The notes under the pieces: model-generated | What the model was told of the DNA's origin: nothing | Seen by the model: the letters and a program-made list of their open reading frames with translations, nothing else | Databases searched by the model: none | Translations under genes and position numbers: made by a program | Part shown: positions 27,777 to 36,656 of the stretch, piece after piece | Numbering within the stretch: position 1 is the stretch's first letter | Layout: every line of letters begins with the position of its first letter | DNA from: Candidatus Endonucleibacter sp. (ex Gigantidas childressi) | Lineage (GTDB): Bacteria > Pseudomonadota > Gammaproteobacteria > Pseudomonadales > Endozoicomonadaceae | Assembly (NCBI GenBank): GCA_030674875.1 | Contig: JASXSU010000001.1 | Location: forward strand, 1,130,001-1,194,000 | Direction: 5' to 3' | DNA: 64,000 nucleotides

Positions 27777-28655
27777 GAGTTCTATCTTCTTTCGATAGAG
27801 GCTTTCCTCTGTAGCTCTTACGTTGAGCTTGATCTTTAATACCTAGCTGCGCTAATTTCTCTCGGGCCTGCTCAGAGCTGTAAGCGGAATCCGCATGCAG
27901 TGCCGTTTCATCCCCCAGCAGCAAGGTATCACGCTCCTGAGAATCATAAACATTGCCAGGCGTTACGCTTTGCCTATGAATAAAGCCATCTTCATCGACA
28001 CAGGTATGAACGGAAAAACCATAGGTGCTTTTTTTGTGACCACGGCTGTAATTCTTAAGGTGTCAGCCCGCTTCAGAATCTTTTGTCGGTTTTCCGCCTT
28101 TGTCGTGGCCCGAGCCTGATCGCGCTGCCTCTATCGGTGTAGCATCAATGATGTTAATGCGACCTTCGCTCATTATGATGTTTTTGGCTTCAAGCTGATG
28201 ATTAATCTCTGCCAGTAATTGATCCCACAGACGGTGTTCGACAAGTCGTGTTCGAAAGTGTCCCAAGGTGTAGGCTTCAGGAACGGCTCCACCAAGTTCA
28301 AGGTGACAAAATTTACAAAACAGAAGATCTCTATACCCAAAGCATTTCAAATTGCTACTAGGCAGTAAGTAAGCGAAGCCCTGTGAGCCTACGAGTAGTA
28401 GGTGATCGGGGTGAGCGAACGCAGGCAGCAACGTAGCAACGTGAAAGGCGACGGGTATATACAAGCACTGAGCCAACTGTACATCGGATAAGCGATACCA
28501 TGTTCCAAGCAATAAGGCTCGAAACAAGGTCAGCAGAGGATAGCTGGGCGACCGGTGTTAGAGGTGTAGATTGAGGATAATAACTTCTCAATATCGGACC
28601 ATTTCAGCACAGCGCTTCCGTATCATCCAGGCTACGTTCTACGCCTTCAAAGGGG
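27777..28655 (-). pseudogene. IS5-family transposase relic, split by a family A repeat
   Basis: Minus-strand order: TLFRALLLGTWYRLSDVQLAQ, then the repeat at 28332-28459, then RDLLFCKFCHLELGGAVPEA, INIIDATPIEAARSG (catalytic Asp), a TGA stop, KNYSRGHKKSTYGF, HTCVDEDGFIH, ALHADSAYSS (second Asp) and RKSYRGKPLSKEDR. It then stops at the IS30 copy C end, so the final Glu region is missing. The N-terminal part has stops. Confidence 0.85.
28332..28459 (-). repeat. Family A MITE-like repeat inside IS5 relic
   Basis: 128 bp from TATACCCAAAGCATTTCAAA to AAAGGCGACGGGTATA, inserted between the codons for AQCL and RDLLFC of the transposase. Confidence 0.85.
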
Positions 28656-29051
28656 GGTATACTGACTGGCCGAATATTTCAGTATAATCAAATCAAGCGT
28701 CATGCTAGAAGATTTGTGTTTTTACTTGTATTTTGTCTAGTACATCGTAGAATACAGCAATAGCAGCAATATCGTTGATGGTTGTAGGATGTTTCATCGT
28801 AAATAAGTTGATGTATGTGGGCCTTGTTTATAAAGAGTTTATTTTACTCGTCTGTCTCCATTGAAAATGTGAAGAGGAGGCTAACGAGCAAAGCCACGAG
28901 ACCTAGTAAAACTAGGTGATTGGGGTGAGTGAGAGTAGCCAGCAACCTGATGTTTTTAAGGAGCGTGGCATAGAAACGCAGATATTCCGTCGATAGTAAG
29001 CTAAAGACTGGGGCGGTAGCGTGCCAAAAATAAATCATAATGCTCTTTTGC
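28656..29051. other. Intergenic region with a family B copy
   Basis: No gene recognised. A family B repeat occupies about 28846-28952 (CTGTCTCCATTGAAAATGTG, then GATTGGGGTGAGTGAGAGTAG). Confidence 0.5.
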
Positions 29052-29172
29052 CATAGCCGTTATCATTGAAGATGTGGGTAGATAACAAGAGGGCGAAGCC
29101 CCATGATACTAGAAGTAGTAATTGAGGAGAGTGATAGCAGTCAGCACCCGCACACCTTCAAGGGTACAAGTA
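29052..29172. repeat. Family B repeat at the left edge of the sugar island
   Basis: Left end ATAGCCGTTATCATTGAAG and right end CACACCTTCAAGGGTACAAG are inverted. It ends 7 bases before the first island start codon and thus replaces the native promoter and ribosome site of that gene. Confidence 0.65.
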
Positions 29173-29179
29173 AAGTATT

Positions 29180-30367
29180 ATGGATATATTAAACCTAATA
29201 GGTAGAACAAAACCTCTTCTTGGAGAGGATGTTAAAAATTTTGAACCAGTGCTATCTAAAAAAGTACAAGAAAGCTCTTTTTGTGTCATTGGTGGTGCTG
29301 GGTCAATTGGGCAAGCAGTTGTCAAAGAGATATTTGCTCGTTCACCTAAAAAACTACATGTAGTAGATATTTCAGAAAACAACCTTGTTGAATTAGTGCG
29401 AGATATTCGTAGTTCTTTTGGCTATATCAGCGGAGACTTTCAAACTTTTGCGCTTGATTGTGGCTCTATTGAATTTGAAATGATGTTTAAAGCGGAAGGC
29501 CCTTATGATTATGTTTTAAATTTATCTGCACTTAAGCATGTGAGGTCAGAAAAAGATCCATATACTTTAATGCGGATGATTGAAACAAATATTATTAACA
29601 CGATAAAAACTATTGATTTAGCGATTGCAACAGGAGCTAAAAAATATTTTTGTGTTTCAACAGATAAAGCGGCTAATCCTGTAAGTATGATGGGGGCTTC
29701 AAAGCGTATTATGGAGATGTATTTACTTCAAAAAAGTAAGTGTATCGACATTTCTACCGCTCGCTTTGCAAATGTTGCTTTTTCTGATGGTTCACTTCTT
29801 CATGGATTTAATCAGCGCATCTTAAAAAAACAACCAATTGCCGCACCTAGTGATATAAAGCGTTATTTTGTCACACCACAAGAGAGTGGAGAATTGTGCT
29901 TGATATCTTGCATTTTTGGTGAGAACAGAGATGTTTTTTTTCCTAAACTTAGTGAATACTTACATCTTATCTCTTTTGCAGATATTGCAGTCAAGTATTT
30001 GAATGCAAAAGGTTATAAGCCTTATTTATGTTCAGATGAAAATGAAGCAAGAAAACTTGCCAAAACACTTCCTCAACAAGGGGAATGGCCTTGTCTATTC
30101 ACTTCCAGTGATACAACAGGTGAAAAATATTTTGAAGAGTTCTTTACAGATAGAGAAACACTTAATATGGATAAGTTCGAAAATATTGGCGTTATAAAAA
30201 ATGAATCAGTTTTTAAAGAAACTTTACTGGATGAGTTTGAAACGACTATTAATGATATGAAGGAAAAGAAAGAGTGGGCCAAAGAAGAGATCGTTAAACT
30301 CTTTTTTAAAAGCATTCCGGACTTTGGGCATGAGGAAACCGGTAAATATTTAGATGAAAAAATGTAA
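29180..30367 (+). CDS. CapD-type NDP-N-acetylglucosamine 4,6-dehydratase (LegB-like)
   Basis: 395 residues, extended SDR fold. The NAD-binding Gly motif is GGAGSIG (about residues 38-44); LSALKHVRSEKDP and TDKAANPVSMMGASKR are the active-site blocks of the CapD/PseB/FlaA1 family. It is shorter than FlaA1 because membrane helices are absent. It is followed by NeuB and NeuC, so the likely job is the first step towards a legionaminic-type nonulosonic acid. The start has no visible Shine-Dalgarno site, because a repeat ends 7 bases upstream, so the native start may have been lost. Donor sugar (UDP or GDP) cannot be read from sequence. Confidence 0.8.
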   Translation: MDILNLIGRTKPLLGEDVKNFEPVLSKKVQESSFCVIGGAGSIGQAVVKEIFARSPKKLHVVDISENNLVELVRDIRSSFGYISGDFQTFALDCGSIEFEMMFKAEGPYDYVLNLSALKHVRSEKDPYTLMRMIETNIINTIKTIDLAIATGAKKYFCVSTDKAANPVSMMGASKRIMEMYLLQKSKCIDISTARFANVAFSDGSLLHGFNQRILKKQPIAAPSDIKRYFVTPQESGELCLISCIFGENRDVFFPKLSEYLHLISFADIAVKYLNAKGYKPYLCSDENEARKLAKTLPQQGEWPCLFTSSDTTGEKYFEEFFTDRETLNMDKFENIGVIKNESVFKETLLDEFETTINDMKEKKEWAKEEIVKLFFKSIPDFGHEETGKYLDEKM

Positions 30368-30387
30368 AAGTAGTAAAGGGATGAAAT

Positions 30388-31428
30388 ATGAACAGTATTA
30401 AAATTGTAGATAGAGAGATAGGAGTTGATTTTCCTCCTTTTATAATTGTTGAAATCGGTATCAATCATGGAGGATGTCTAGAAACTGCTTTTGAAATGAT
30501 TGACGCGGCATGGAAATCTGGTGCAGAAGCAATTAAACATCAAACTCACGTTGTTGAAGATGAGATGACTAAAGCGGCTAAGAAAATTATTCCTGCAAAT
30601 GCTACTGCATCTATTTATGATATTATAGAAAGATGCGCATTAAATGAAGAAGATGAAATAAAACTGAAAGAGTATATAGAGTCTAAAGGTATGATGTTTA
30701 TTAGTACCCCTTTTTCTAGGTCAGCAGCGGAGAGACTTGAGAGAATGGGGGTGAGTTCATATAAAATTGGTTCCGGAGAATGCAATAATTATCCACTTAT
30801 AGAGCACATTGCTTCTTTTGGTAAACCAATGATAGTAAGTACAGGCATGAATGATATTGAACAGATAAGAAAAACTGTTGAAATTTTAGAAAAATATAAA
30901 GTACCTTATGGATTACTCCATACGACAAATCTTTATCCGACACCATCTCACCTTGTAAGATTTGGCGCAATGCAAGAGCTACAAAAAGAATTTCCAAACG
31001 CTATTATCGGATTATCGGATCATACTACTTCAAACTTAGCTTGTTTTGGTGCTGTGGCACTTGGTGCTGCTATTATTGAAAGACATTTCACTGATAAAAT
31101 GGATAGAAGTGGCCCAGATATCATAAACTCTATGGATCCCATTGCTCTAAAAGAGCTAATTATAGGAAGTGGGGAGATAGCTAAAATGAGAGGTGGTAAA
31201 AAAGAAGCAGCAAAAGAAGAACAAGTTACCATTGATTTTGCATTTGCTACAATTGTAACAATTAAACCTATAAGTAAAAATGAAAAATTCACAAAAGAAA
31301 ATATTTGGGTAAAAAGACCTGGAATAGGTGGGATTAAAGCAGGTGGTTATTATGACGTTTTGGGAAAAACAGCTACTAAAGATGTCGGGATTGATGAACA
31401 CTTATCTTGGAGTGATATAAATAAATAA
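30388..31428 (+). CDS. neuB: Nonulosonic acid synthase (NeuB/LegI family)
   Basis: Condenses phosphoenolpyruvate with an N-acetyl-hexose to form a nine-carbon sialic-acid-like sugar. 346 residues: a TIM-barrel NeuB domain ([40 protein letters not shown]) and a C-terminal SAF/antifreeze-like domain (about residues 285-345, with [15 protein letters not shown]). Spaced 20 bases after the dehydratase. The neighbouring LegB-like and amidotransferase genes make legionaminate a better guess than N-acetylneuraminate. Confidence 0.9.
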   Translation: MNSIKIVDREIGVDFPPFIIVEIGINHGGCLETAFEMIDAAWKSGAEAIKHQTHVVEDEMTKAAKKIIPANATASIYDIIERCALNEEDEIKLKEYIESKGMMFISTPFSRSAAERLERMGVSSYKIGSGECNNYPLIEHIASFGKPMIVSTGMNDIEQIRKTVEILEKYKVPYGLLHTTNLYPTPSHLVRFGAMQELQKEFPNAIIGLSDHTTSNLACFGAVALGAAIIERHFTDKMDRSGPDIINSMDPIALKELIIGSGEIAKMRGGKKEAAKEEQVTIDFAFATIVTIKPISKNEKFTKENIWVKRPGIGGIKAGGYYDVLGKTATKDVGIDEHLSWSDINK

Positions 31429-31461
31429 TGTATTACAATTGATAGGAGTAAAAAAAACAAT

Positions 31462-32595
31462 ATGAAAATTCTAACGTTAGTTGAAAGAAGAGCTGACTAT
31501 AGTAGAATGAGACCTATATTAAAAAATTTATATGAAGATTCTTTTTTTGATGTTTATTTAGTTGTTACTGGTGTTTGCTTGTTAGATATTCATGGGAAAG
31601 ATATTTATTATATAAAAGAAGATGGGTTTACGATTAATGCAGAAATTCCAATGTTTGAAGCAGATGCCAGAAATACAAATGCGTCAATGGTTAGAGCTCT
31701 TGCGAAAGTACTGTATGGCATAACTACAGAAATTGAAAACTTCAAACCAGATTTAGTATTAACCGGATTTGATATTGGCGCAAATTTGGCAACAACTATA
31801 GCGGCAGCTCATATGAATATTCCTGTAGCTCATATCCAAGGAGGAGAAGTTACTGGAAGTATAGATGAAAGTATTAGGCATGCTATGAGTAAGTTTTCTC
31901 ATATTCATTTTCCGGCAACAGAAGATGCAAGGAAAAGATTGATTAGATTAGGTGAAAATCCTGATTATGTATTTAATGTTGGGTGTCCTTCAATTGATAC
32001 TATAGTTCAAACCCCAATGATGGATAAGAATATATTAGAAAAAAAGTTTAATATAGATTTTTCTAAGCCCGCAATTTTATTAATTCAGCATTCTGTTACA
32101 ACAGAAAGTGATGAGTCAAAAAAACAAATTTTAAAAACTATTGAAGTCATTAAAGAACTTGATGTTCAAGCTTTAGTAGCATTGCCAAATAATGATGCTG
32201 GATCTTCTGATATTATAGATGAAATAAAAGAATCTGGTTTAAGTTGGTATCCGAGTTTATCAACGAAAGAATTTGTGAATGTATATAGAAATATCTGGGC
32301 AGTTGTAGGTAATTCTAGCTCTGGAATACATGAATCATCAATGTTTGGTATTATGGCTGTTAATATAGGTACTAGACAGCAAGGCAGGGAAAGAGCAGGG
32401 AATGTTATAGATGTTGGTTATGATAAAGCTGAGATTAAGGCTGGTATTGAGAAAGCATTACTTTACAAAAGTATTAAAGGGAAAGATAGTAATACGAAAA
32501 ATCCTTATGGAATTGGTGATTCTTCTAAAAAGATAGTTGAAATTTTAAAAACCATTTCATTGGATAATATAATTCAAAAGAGATTTCATGAATAA
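31462..32595 (+). CDS. neuC: UDP/GDP-sugar 2-epimerase, hydrolysing (NeuC/LegG family)
   Basis: 377 residues, GT-B fold of the hydrolysing UDP-GlcNAc 2-epimerases. LVERRADYSRMRPIL at the N-terminus, PVAHIQGGEVTGSIDES and VGNSSSGIHES are family blocks. It releases the 2-epimerised sugar used by NeuB. ATAGGAG lies 12 bases before the ATG. It overlaps the next gene by 8 bases. Confidence 0.9.
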   Translation: MKILTLVERRADYSRMRPILKNLYEDSFFDVYLVVTGVCLLDIHGKDIYYIKEDGFTINAEIPMFEADARNTNASMVRALAKVLYGITTEIENFKPDLVLTGFDIGANLATTIAAAHMNIPVAHIQGGEVTGSIDESIRHAMSKFSHIHFPATEDARKRLIRLGENPDYVFNVGCPSIDTIVQTPMMDKNILEKKFNIDFSKPAILLIQHSVTTESDESKKQILKTIEVIKELDVQALVALPNNDAGSSDIIDEIKESGLSWYPSLSTKEFVNVYRNIWAVVGNSSSGIHESSMFGIMAVNIGTRQQGRERAGNVIDVGYDKAEIKAGIEKALLYKSIKGKDSNTKNPYGIGDSSKKIVEILKTISLDNIIQKRFHE

Positions 32596-33430
32596 GATAT
32601 TAGTTCTGGGAGCAAGTGGTCTGCTTGGACGAGTATTAGTTGATTTTTTTAAACAAAAAAATAATTTAGTTGGTGCTGTTTCGAGAAAACCCATTGGATA
32701 TACGGAAAAAAACATTACCGCATATGTTGCAAGTATATTAGATTGTATATCCTTGGACTCAATAATTAAAGAATATGATGTAATTATTAATTGTACTGGG
32801 CAAATAACAAGTCCAATTAATCAGTGTTTGTTATTGAATACAGATGGCATTGCCAATATAGTTGATGCAGTGGCAAAATACAATAAAAAACTTATTCATA
32901 TTTCATCGGTGTCTGTCTATGGTACGGCAGATTATGTAAATGAAGATAGTAATGTGAATCCTGAAACTTCGTATGGTAGTATGAAGTACTTTTCAGACTA
33001 TCTTGTTGAAGCAAGATTAACTAATTATACTATATTGAGAGTCTCTAATTTATTTGGGAGAAATCAAAAAAAAGGGGTGATTAATTATGTGATAAAAAGT
33101 TATTTGTCAAATAAAAAAGATTTATATTTTAATAATAATGGTGATTTGAAAAGATATTATCTTCATGTTGAAGATTTTGCTTTGATTATTCATGAAGTTA
33201 TGAGTAGAGATATTGTCGGTCTTTATAATGTTGTGGGTAAAGATCAATTAACTATCAAGGAGCTAGTTGCAAAACTTGGAAGTATTTTAGATTTTAAATT
33301 TAATGTTAACTATACAGATATTCCATCAGTAGAAAATATAGAAAGGATTGATACAGGTAAAATCGATAACTTAATAAATCAAAATTATAAAACAGATATT
33401 GAAAATTTCATTGTGGATTTAAGAATATGA
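32588..33430 (+). CDS. NAD-dependent sugar epimerase/dehydratase (extended SDR)
   Basis: 280 residues. The N-terminal GASGLLG nucleotide site and the catalytic YGSMK are clear, with SSVSVYG before them. It resembles dTDP-4-dehydrorhamnose reductase and UDP-glucose 4-epimerase relatives but lacks signature residues that would fix the substrate. Translationally coupled to neuC. An ATGA overlap at its end (ATG 33427) shows that another gene once followed; that gene is now a 17-codon stub. Confidence 0.75.
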   Translation: MNKILVLGASGLLGRVLVDFFKQKNNLVGAVSRKPIGYTEKNITAYVASILDCISLDSIIKEYDVIINCTGQITSPINQCLLLNTDGIANIVDAVAKYNKKLIHISSVSVYGTADYVNEDSNVNPETSYGSMKYFSDYLVEARLTNYTILRVSNLFGRNQKKGVINYVIKSYLSNKKDLYFNNNGDLKRYYLHVEDFALIIHEVMSRDIVGLYNVVGKDQLTIKELVAKLGSILDFKFNVNYTDIPSVENIERIDTGKIDNLINQNYKTDIENFIVDLRI

Positions 33431-33480
33431 AATTATTTGATAACACCATGGAAGATCCTGGCTATAAAATAACCCTTTAA
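33427..33480 (+). pseudogene. 17-codon stub of a lost operon gene
   Basis: ATG overlapping the previous stop opens MKLFDNTMEDPGYKITL and then TAA. The overlap is the coupling pattern used throughout the island, so this is probably the beginning of a real gene truncated by the repeat and IS3 debris that follow. Confidence 0.5.
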
Positions 33481-33533
33481 CCGGCATGAACTACAAAATA
33501 TGGTAAAAGGCATAAGAAATATAGAGTCAGCAC

Positions 33534-33657
33534 TTATCCCCATCTGACTATGTTAAATTGTTGACAGCCATCATTCACCCAGATCACTACTCAATATATG
33601 CTCATGGAATTTTTCTCATTTGTCGCATACTCAGGACATTTAATGAAAATTGGTATA
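33534..33657. repeat. Family A repeat, diverged copy
   Basis: Recognisable pieces are GTTAAATTGTTGACAGCC, CACCCAGATCACTACT and the end TTGGTATA. It is the only family A copy within the sugar island. Confidence 0.5.
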
Positions 33658-33699
33658 GTCGTACAAGAGTCATCGAGGATGATTTTTATTCTGAGGTGA

Positions 33700-33962
33700 T
33701 TTTCATAACTGCTGGCTATCAATGAAGGTCATTTGCAAATATTGAGGTAGCACGACTGTGTACATGGCTTTGCTCAATGGTACAACGAAGAACACAAGCA
33801 AATCTGACTGGAATTTCTGATACCCAACTGCATTGTGGTTAATTCACAGGTATTTATGGATAATCTCGACAGGTTTACGAATATGCAAAACAGAGAACCA
33901 TTGATCGTTGATGTAATAGGTCAACAAGAATATGGGGTTTTACTCACGAGGTTTGGTTTTAG
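33700..33962 (+). pseudogene. IS3-family transposase C-terminal relic
   Basis: Frames read FANIEVAR, QWYNEEHKQI and LEFLIPN with a frameshift, then VYEYAKQRTIDR and THEVWF before a stop, the typical tail of IS3 transposases. FANIEVAR is identical to the relic at 6861-7711. It interrupts the nonulosonate operon. Confidence 0.65.
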
Positions 33963-34075
33963 GTAAATAATATTATCATAAATATACTATTAAATATGAA
34001 ATTATCAGTAGTTAAGAAACTTATAGATATTTAGGTATGAATGATAAAAAATTACTTAATAATAAAGGAGAGACC

Positions 34076-34831
34076 GTGAAAACTAGAATGATTGCCAAAC
34101 TAGATGTTAAGCCTCCCTATGTGGTAAAGCCCGTTCACTTTGAAGGCTTAAGGAAAATTGGGTTACCATCAGATATCGCAAAGAAATATTATGAGCAAGG
34201 TGCTGATGAAATTATCTATATAGATATAGTTTCATCTTTATATCAAAGGGAAATATTATTTGATGAGATTGAAAGAGCAGCAAATAAATTGTTTATTCCT
34301 TTTGCTGTAGGTGGCGGGGTGAAAACGATTGAGGATTATTCAAGGCTCTTTCATGTAGGTGCAGATAAAGTTGTGATAAATACGCATGCTGTTCAAGAAA
34401 ATCCAAATATCATTAATGAATCTTCTCAAATATTTGGTAGTCAATCCGTAGTAGTAAATATAGAAGCAAAGAAGTGGAGTAATTATTGGGAGTGCTATAC
34501 AGACTGTGGAAGAATACAATCTGGCAAAGATGTTATAGTATGGGCAAAAGAAGTTGAAGACAGAGGAGCGGGAGAGATTTTACTTCAATCTGTAGATAAA
34601 GATGGGAGAAAAGGAGGTTTTGATCTGGAACTTTGCAAAAAAGTTATTGAGTCTGTAGGTATTCCTGTGGTTGTATCTAGCGGAGCTGGTAGTTTAGAAG
34701 ATATAAAGGAAGTGATAGAGTATGCAAAGCCTAGTGGTGTTGCTATTGCCAGTTTACTCCATTATAAGCAATATACCATTGCCCAAATAAAATCTTTTCT
34801 AAAAGAAAATAGTATAGCGGTATCAATATGA
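34076..34831 (+). CDS. HisF-like cyclase of the acetamidino-sugar pathway
   Basis: About 251 residues from a GTG at 34076, which has AAAGGAG five bases upstream; the frame is open to 34037. HisF fold: RMIAKLDV carries the first catalytic Asp, and AVGGGVKT and SSGAGS are phosphate-binding loops. The position equal to the second catalytic Asp of true HisF reads VVNIEAK, with Glu in its place. Paired with a HisH-like gene and an N-acetyl-sugar amidotransferase, it fits the AglZ/HisF2 group that supplies ammonia-dependent acetamidino modification, not histidine synthesis. Confidence 0.82.
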   Translation: MKTRMIAKLDVKPPYVVKPVHFEGLRKIGLPSDIAKKYYEQGADEIIYIDIVSSLYQREILFDEIERAANKLFIPFAVGGGVKTIEDYSRLFHVGADKVVINTHAVQENPNIINESSQIFGSQSVVVNIEAKKWSNYWECYTDCGRIQSGKDVIVWAKEVEDRGAGEILLQSVDKDGRKGGFDLELCKKVIESVGIPVVVSSGAGSLEDIKEVIEYAKPSGVAIASLLHYKQYTIAQIKSFLKENSIAVSI

Positions 34832-35442
34832 AAAAGATAATAGGTGTAGTAAACTATGAGGCAGCAGGTAATATACACAGTATAAAAAAAGCTATTGAAA
34901 AAGCTGGTGGAAGCGTAAAAATAATAAATTCCATAGAAGAGATGAAAGGTGTTGATAAAATAGTAATTCCTGGAGTTGGAAGCTTCAGAAATGCCTTGAA
35001 AAGCATCATAAATAATAAAATATTAAATGCATTACAAAAAGCTATTCAAACCAAACCAACATTAGGAATATGTTTAGGTATGCAAATACTTTCAACGTTT
35101 GGATTTGAATGCGGGAGAACAGAGGGGCTAGGAGCAATCAATGCTGAAGTAAAGCCAATGTTGGTTGATGCTAAAGTTCCGCATATGGGATTTAATCAGA
35201 TTGATGTAGTAGAATACAACAAAATACTTAGTGGTATTGAGAATGAGGAGTTTTATTTTATGCATTCCTATGAAGTTGTAAACTATACCAATATAACTTC
35301 TCTTACAGACTATGCTGGTCATAAATTTGTTTCGTCAATACAAAAAGATAATTTATATGGCGTGCAATTTCATCCGGAAAAAAGTCGTGAAGCCGGAATT
35401 AAACTATTTAAAAATTTTATAGAACTACAGGAGATAAAATGA
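34828..35442 (+). CDS. HisH-like glutamine amidotransferase
   Basis: 204 residues, class I glutaminase. The nucleophile Cys82 is in GICLGMQILS and the His182/Glu184 pair in QFHPEKS. It overlaps the HisF-like gene by 4 bases and the amidotransferase by 4 bases (ATGA), so the three are coupled. It should deliver ammonia through the HisF-like barrel to the sugar-amidotransferase reaction. Confidence 0.85.
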   Translation: MKKIIGVVNYEAAGNIHSIKKAIEKAGGSVKIINSIEEMKGVDKIVIPGVGSFRNALKSIINNKILNALQKAIQTKPTLGICLGMQILSTFGFECGRTEGLGAINAEVKPMLVDAKVPHMGFNQIDVVEYNKILSGIENEEFYFMHSYEVVNYTNITSLTDYAGHKFVSSIQKDNLYGVQFHPEKSREAGIKLFKNFIELQEIK

Positions 35443-36656
35443 GTGAGCAATTTGGAAAATATGGATTGCCGTTAGAGGTAAAATTTTGTAAGAAATGTAC
35501 GATGAGTAACCAGCGCCCATCATCTACAGTAGAGTTTAAACAGAGTGAAGGTGAAAAAAAAAGAACTCTGGCATTTGGAGCAGATGGCATCTGTGAAGCT
35601 TGTAAATATGCAGAAAAAAAGAAATCTATAAACTGGAAAGAAAGGCATGAAGCACTAGAAGAGCTTTGTAATGATTTCAGAAGAAAGGACGGTAGATACG
35701 ATGTTGTAGTTCCTGGTAGTGGTGGAAAAGACAGTGTGCAGGCTGCTCATATTCTCAAATATAAATATAATATGAATCCTATCCTCATTACATGGCCTCC
35801 AGCACTTTATACTGGCATAGGCAAACGAAATTTTGATGCTTGGCTAAATGCAGGGTTTCCCAACTACACTTATAATCAAAATAAGAAACTACATAAGTTT
35901 TTGACAAAAGCTGCATTTTTGAACTTAGGTCATCCTTTCCAGCCCTTTATTTTAGGGCAAAAAAATCTTGCACCGAAGTTATCAGTCTTATTAGATATTC
36001 CATTGGTTATATTTGGCGAGAATGAAGCTGAATATGGAAATGCAATAGAGGACAATGAAAAGCCTACTAGAGATCTTAAGTATTATAGTGCTGAGTTTAG
36101 TATAAAAGATTTAATATTAGGCGGTGTACCCGCAAAAGACTTGATCGATGATTACGGCTATGATCTATCAGATTTAGAGGCTTACTTCCCAACAAGTCCA
36201 TATGAGATTGAAAAAACGGGAACTGAAGTGCATTATCTTGGATATTATGTAAAATGGCATCCACAAGAAACATACTATTACTCTGTAGAGAATAGTGATT
36301 TTATGCCTAATGACTATAGAACGGAAGGGAGTTTTAGTAAATACAGTTCCCTTGATGATAAAATTGATTGGCTTCATTATCATACTACATCTATTAAATT
36401 TGGTATTGGGAGAGCAACCTATGATTCAGCTCAAGAGGTAAGAAATGGGGATATTACTAGAGATGAAGGTATTGCACTTATTAAAAGATTTGATGGAGAA
36501 TTTCCATCCCAATACATAAAAGATTGTTGTGACTATATGAACATTTCATTACAAGAGTATCATGATGCAATTGAAAAATTCAGATCACCTCACCTTTGGA
36601 AAAAAACAAATGGGATATGGATATTAAAACAACCGATTTGGAAAGAAAATAGCTAA
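35439..36656 (+). CDS. N-acetyl sugar amidotransferase (PseA/WbpG/LegA family)
   Basis: 405 residues. A zinc-type Cys cluster (FCKKCTMS and GICEACKYAE) precedes the ATP-pyrophosphatase loop VVPGSGGKDSVQAAH. The family converts an N-acetyl group on a sugar to an acetamidino group, as in Pseudomonas WbpG and Campylobacter PseA. HisH/HisF-like partners just upstream complete the usual trio. Start overlaps the HisH-like stop. The acceptor is likely the nonulosonate made by the adjacent genes. Confidence 0.85.
   Translation: MSEQFGKYGLPLEVKFCKKCTMSNQRPSSTVEFKQSEGEKKRTLAFGADGICEACKYAEKKKSINWKERHEALEELCNDFRRKDGRYDVVVPGSGGKDSVQAAHILKYKYNMNPILITWPPALYTGIGKRNFDAWLNAGFPNYTYNQNKKLHKFLTKAAFLNLGHPFQPFILGQKNLAPKLSVLLDIPLVIFGENEAEYGNAIEDNEKPTRDLKYYSAEFSIKDLILGGVPAKDLIDDYGYDLSDLEAYFPTSPYEIEKTGTEVHYLGYYVKWHPQETYYYSVENSDFMPNDYRTEGSFSKYSSLDDKIDWLHYHTTSIKFGIGRATYDSAQEVRNGDITRDEGIALIKRFDGEFPSQYIKDCCDYMNISLQEYHDAIEKFRSPHLWKKTNGIWILKQPIWKENS

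Noticed and set aside
34076-35442. Histidine biosynthesis genes hisF and hisH
   Set aside because: No other his genes; context with an N-acetyl-sugar amidotransferase and a changed catalytic residue favour acetamidino-sugar synthesis.
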